Positions 44,922 to 47,690 of a DNA stretch of 47,690 nt are shown piece after piece; within the stretch, counting starts at the first letter, position 1, and every line of letters starts with the position of its first letter. The notes under the pieces were generated by a model. That model ran no database searches, had not been told where the DNA came from, and was given only the letters and a program-made list of their open reading frames with translations. The stretch is from positions 1 through 47,690 of the forward strand of contig CAJTWM010000029.1 in NCBI GenBank assembly GCA_910579805.1, read 5' to 3'. A program made the translations under genes and the position numbers. Source of the stretch: an uncultured Lachnospiraceae bacterium. Lineage in GTDB: Bacteria; Bacillota; Clostridia; Lachnospirales; Lachnospiraceae.

Positions 44922-44944
44922 CCGCCGGCAGATAGCGCCGGCGG
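44922..44944. other. Stem-loop between permease and ATPase genes
   Basis: CCGCCGGC/GCCGGCGG form a perfect 8-bp stem with a 7-nt loop. No T-run follows on the minus strand, so it is more likely an mRNA-stability element than a terminator. Confidence 0.5.
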
Positions 44945-44959
44945 ATATACACGCTCTTA

Positions 44960-45742
44960 TTACTGATTATCCATATACTCTATTGCCAGCACATAATCTT
45001 TTTTCAACGCGGTCTTTTTCTCGATTAAAAGAAAAATACGATTAAATGCAAAACACAGAACAAAATAAATTACAGCGATAATCAAATACGACTCAAAATA
45101 CTTATAATAATTTCCGCCTACCGTTTTTGCCGACATAAACAATTCCGAAAGACCGATTACATTTAATACGGACGTCATCTTCAGATTCGTCAAAAACAAG
45201 TTAGCCATCTCAGGAAGAATATTTTTAAAAGCCTGAGGCAGAATTACGGTAAACATTGCCTGCATTGGCGACATTCCCATCGCCAATGCGCCCTCCCTCT
45301 GCCCGTAATCAATGGATTTGATTCCCGCCCGGACCGTCTCGGACATATACGCTCCCGTATTCAATACCGTTACCAAAATACCTGCCGCCGTAATACCGAT
45401 CGCCACATTTGCCTGCCGCAGGCCGTAATAAATAATCATAGCCTGCACGATCATAGGCGTATCACGGAATATTTCCACATAAACACCGCATATCCACTTT
45501 AACACTCTTACGAACGCTTTTTTTACAATGCCGTCTTCTTTCCTGATACGGGTATCCTGAATAATACCGATCAGGTATCCCAGTAAAAATCCTAAAATCG
45601 TACCGAATACGGCTACATATAAAGTAAGCCATGTTCCCTGCCAAAACAGATCCGCGTATTTCTTTGCCAAAAAAACCATCCACCCCAGAGAATTAGTAGG
45701 GGTTGGGGCCGCCGCCGCAAATCCTCCCATCATATTAACCAT
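44960..45742 (-). CDS. Polar amino acid ABC transporter, permease
   Basis: The 260-residue HisM/GlnP-type permease has about five membrane segments and the EAA loop as AMGMSPMQAMFTVILPQAFKNILP. One permease gene implies a homodimer. GGAGGT precedes the ATG. It lies 48 bp after the binding protein. Confidence 0.94.
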   Translation of the reverse strand: MVNMMGGFAAAAPTPTNSLGWMVFLAKKYADLFWQGTWLTLYVAVFGTILGFLLGYLIGIIQDTRIRKEDGIVKKAFVRVLKWICGVYVEIFRDTPMIVQAMIIYYGLRQANVAIGITAAGILVTVLNTGAYMSETVRAGIKSIDYGQREGALAMGMSPMQAMFTVILPQAFKNILPEMANLFLTNLKMTSVLNVIGLSELFMSAKTVGGNYYKYFESYLIIAVIYFVLCFAFNRIFLLIEKKTALKKDYVLAIEYMDNQ

Positions 45743-45790
45743 ACGCTTACCTCCTGCCGTTTTTTATCTATTTCCTTGAACTATTTCTTT

Positions 45791-46705
45791 TTAATTTGCC
45801 GCCGGCTGTACGGAAATAGCGACAGACATCATTTCGTCCATCTGTTCTTTATCCCAGTTGAATGCGTCCAACGCGCCCTGAATCTTATCGCGCAGTTCCG
45901 TATCATCCAGCCTTGTTGCGATGCAGACGTTTGTCATACCGTTATCGTCTACAAATCCCTGTCCTTCGTCAAATGTAATCAATACAAGATCCGTATTTGT
46001 TATCAGCGCCGATTCCGCCGTCGGTTTATCAATCAAAGCCGCATCCGCCACGCCGTTGGAAACCGCCATAAAACATTCCGCCGTCGTGGCGTAATTCGCT
46101 CCTTCCACACGGTCGGGAATCTGTTCCTGTAAACTGATCCAGCCGGTTCCTGTCTGAGTCGTGACTACAATACCCTTTCCGGCCAGATCGGATAAAGAAG
46201 TAATATCCTCTAATCCGCTCCCCGCCTTTACGGTAAGACAGTTATCCCTGTAATAATAGGGGGTAGTAAACGCATAAGAAGCCTCTCTTTCCGGCGTTTT
46301 TCCCATGCCGGCAATGATACAGTCATACTCTCCCGAATCCATCGCCAGACCGATCGTATCCCATTCCACTTTGTGGATCTCCAGCTCCATCCCAAGATAA
46401 TCCGCAATCTTTTTTGCCATCATCACATCATAACCATAAGCATAATAATTACTTCCATAGATCGGTACTGCCGTTTCTCCGTTTGAAACTCCGGGACTCT
46501 CCTGTGTCCAGTTAAACGGGGCATAGGCGCATTCCATACCTACGCGCAGCACGTCTTTATCTTCTTTGCCGTCTTCTTTTGTCTTTTCTTCCGTCTCCTT
46601 GGCGCTATTTTGTCCCGCAGCCTCTACATTGGATTTTCCGCATCCTGTTAATACGCTTACTGCCATTACCGCCGCCATTAATATACTGACCATTTTCTTT
46701 TTCAT
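45791..46705 (-). CDS. Amino acid ABC transporter, substrate-binding lipoprotein
   Basis: The 304-residue SBP_bac_3 protein has a signal peptide with lipobox LTGC (C22), a short charged linker and the family core LRVGMECAYAPFNW, DYDCIIAGMGKTPEREASYAFTTPYY and VVTTQTGTGW. The ligand-binding Arg seen in this family appears in KTPERE. The ligand is probably a polar or omega amino acid, judged from the neighbouring aminotransferase. GGGAGG precedes the ATG. Confidence 0.94.
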   Translation of the reverse strand: MKKKMVSILMAAVMAVSVLTGCGKSNVEAAGQNSAKETEEKTKEDGKEDKDVLRVGMECAYAPFNWTQESPGVSNGETAVPIYGSNYYAYGYDVMMAKKIADYLGMELEIHKVEWDTIGLAMDSGEYDCIIAGMGKTPEREASYAFTTPYYYRDNCLTVKAGSGLEDITSLSDLAGKGIVVTTQTGTGWISLQEQIPDRVEGANYATTAECFMAVSNGVADAALIDKPTAESALITNTDLVLITFDEGQGFVDDNGMTNVCIATRLDDTELRDKIQGALDAFNWDKEQMDEMMSVAISVQPAAN

Positions 46706-46731
46706 AATAATTTCCTCCCATCCTTCAACGT

Positions 46732-46769
46732 AAAAAACGGCGTTTACCTATCGCTAAGTAAACGCCGTT
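46732..46769 (-). terminator. Terminator-like hairpin in the leader of the transporter operon
   Basis: On the minus strand AACGGCGTTTAC/GTAAACGCCGTT form a perfect 12-bp stem with a 10-nt loop, followed directly by a T-run (46732-46737). It lies between the promoter and the binding-protein gene, 27 bp before its ATG, so it would stop most transcripts early unless relieved. Confidence 0.75.
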
Positions 46770-46797
46770 GTTCACAAGTTGTTTTATTATAGAACCG

Positions 46798-46827
46798 AGT
46801 ATAATCCCATGTGCATTATATTGTCAA
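46798..46827 (-). promoter_or_regulatory. Promoter of the amino acid ABC/aminotransferase operon
   Basis: On the minus strand TTGACA (46822-46827) and TATACT (46798-46803) are 18 bp apart. The -35 lies within GTATTGACAATA, whose arms TATTG/CAATA are inverted about one base, a possible regulator half-site. Confidence 0.75.
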
Positions 46828-46936
46828 TACATATTATGTGAAATTTCTTATTTTGTGAAAAATAGCCTATATTTTAATAAATCTTCTTTACTATTTCTAT
46901 TTTATCCCTATATTTGTGCTATATACTGCACAATAT

Positions 46937-47491
46937 TTATGCAGGATAATAAAATATGCAGACTATTTTTAACAGGCCGGTTCCACAATTACAATATTCA
47001 TGCCCCTTATCCGTATCAAAACGGATCGCGTCCCCTTCTTTAATATAGTACTCCGTTTCCTCCACCCTAAGAGTCAGCTCCCCCTGTTGTACGATCACAT
47101 ACTCTTTTGTGTTTTCACCGTGCGCGCCGCTGTAATAAATGCCGTCTGGCTGAATTTCAAATGTATATATTTCAAAATTCCTGTTCTTTTCATATGGAAA
47201 ATATGTATAAACTTTATACCTGCTTTCCGACTCCTTTGTGGGAACTAAATTTTCTTTTTTTACCGGATATACACTTTGCGCAGGCGCCTCTACCAGATCC
47301 GTCAGCTCTACTCTGAGCCCGCTGACAATCTTCCCCAAGATACCGATCGTCGGATTAGCTTCGCCGCGCTCAATCTGGCCAAGCATACTTTTACTTACTC
47401 CGGTCTGCTCTGCAACCGTATCCAGACTATAACCCCTTGCATGACGTATTTTCTTTAAATTGATAGAAATATTTTGGTTTAGATAATCCAT
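46937..47491 (-). CDS. XRE-family regulator with C-terminal cupin domain
   Basis: The 184-residue protein has an HTH_3 domain (about 10-65, YSLDTVAEQTGVSKSMLGQIE) and a small cupin (about 110-180, with SGAHGENTKEYVIVQQGELTL and EGDAIRFDTDKGHEY), the build of regulators such as PuuR that sense amines or amino acids. GGGAGG precedes the ATG. It lies 231 bp upstream of the transporter operon on the same strand, and is its likely regulator. Confidence 0.92.
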   Translation of the reverse strand: MDYLNQNISINLKKIRHARGYSLDTVAEQTGVSKSMLGQIERGEANPTIGILGKIVSGLRVELTDLVEAPAQSVYPVKKENLVPTKESESRYKVYTYFPYEKNRNFEIYTFEIQPDGIYYSGAHGENTKEYVIVQQGELTLRVEETEYYIKEGDAIRFDTDKGHEYCNCGTGLLKIVCIFYYPA

Positions 47492-47534
47492 AACTCCTCC
47501 CGTCGGCCAGTTTTTTAAATTTATTTTATCACTA

Positions 47535-47555
47535 CAGTATTTGCAAGCAATACTG
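47535..47555 (-). promoter_or_regulatory. Palindromic operator candidate before the XRE-cupin gene
   Basis: CAGTATT-N7-AATACTG is a perfect 7-bp inverted repeat. On the minus strand it overlaps a TTGCTT (16 bp) TAAAAT promoter-like pair, so autoregulation is plausible. The half-site GTATTG recurs in the transporter promoter. Confidence 0.5.
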
Positions 47556-47629
47556 ATCTTTTAATTCTACTTAATTAATATGAATGGTTAAAATAATCCA
47601 ATATTAAAAACTGTTTAACCTGAATTATT

Positions 47630-47662
47630 CACGGCTGCGCCGTGAAAGTGGCTGAAAGCCAC
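47630..47662. repeat. Two tandem short hairpins at the window edge
   Basis: CACGGC/GCCGTG (3-nt loop) is followed after 3 nt by GTGGCT/AGCCAC (3-nt loop). What lies beyond the window is unknown; they may be the end of a neighbouring transcript or part of the XRE gene leader. Confidence 0.45.
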
Positions 47663-47690
47663 GTGGTTACTGTATTTAAGCTGTTTATTG

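Overview
The window looks like a chromosomal segment of a Lachnospiraceae-type anaerobe (Bacillota, Clostridia). The reasons are a FabK-based fatty acid cluster, a holB-ricT-rsmI cluster arranged as in Firmicutes, Gram-positive lipoproteins, strong AGGAGG ribosome sites, a GH53/AraC galactan locus and a YafY-type WYL regulator. I saw no rRNA, tRNA, tmRNA or CRISPR array. No species call is justified.

Region 1 (1-2722) is an AT-rich accessory edge. It holds a minus-strand pair: an ABC/OLD-like ATPase, followed with a 4-bp overlap by a gene cut off at the window edge that carries a PD-(D/E)XK-like motif. A good promoter lies upstream. Next to it is the C-terminal stump of a tyrosine recombinase. 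This looks like a candidate defence pair on a decayed integrated element.

Region 2 (2723-9894) is a type II fatty acid cluster read right to left: acpP, fabK, fabD, fabG, fabF, fabZ, a second NMO/FabK-family flavoprotein with a four-cysteine cluster (FabX-like), and fabH. Two copies of an identical 18-bp sequence centred on TTTGA-N3-TCAAA (FabT-like operators) lie before acpP and before fabD. No fabT and no acc genes are present.

Region 3 (10065-23848) has an orphan coiled-coil gene on the plus strand, then a long minus-strand housekeeping block. In transcription order it is an L,D-transpeptidase, HD protein, YaaO-like decarboxylase, pyk, glpK, gmk-like kinase, YaaR, holB, ricT, TrmN6-like methyltransferase, GH-like lipoprotein and rsmI. 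The block resembles the yaaO-to-yabC order of Bacillus, but a guanylate kinase-like gene stands where tmk/yaaQ would be expected.

Region 4 (23849-33563) is a mosaic of small accessory genes: two acetyltransferases, a GyrI-like protein, a hybrid histidine kinase, an aromatic acid exporter-like protein, a YCII protein divergent from a WYL regulator, an alpha/beta hydrolase and a HIT protein. It also holds truncated PIN and GNAT remnants and copies of a dispersed palindromic repeat.

Region 5 (33577-40917) is glycan-related: a methyl-accepting protein downstream of a GH31 glycosidase, a GH53 endo-galactanase lipoprotein and a divergent AraC regulator. A 46-bp scar of a second GH31 gene sits at the end of araC.

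Region 6 (40969-47690) reads right to left as XRE-cupin regulator, amino acid ABC transporter (binding protein, permease, ATPase), cytidylate-kinase-like protein, class III aminotransferase and iron alcohol dehydrogenase. Together these suggest uptake of an amino compound, transamination to an aldehyde and reduction to an alcohol or hydroxy acid. The transporter leader carries a terminator hairpin, which suggests attenuation.
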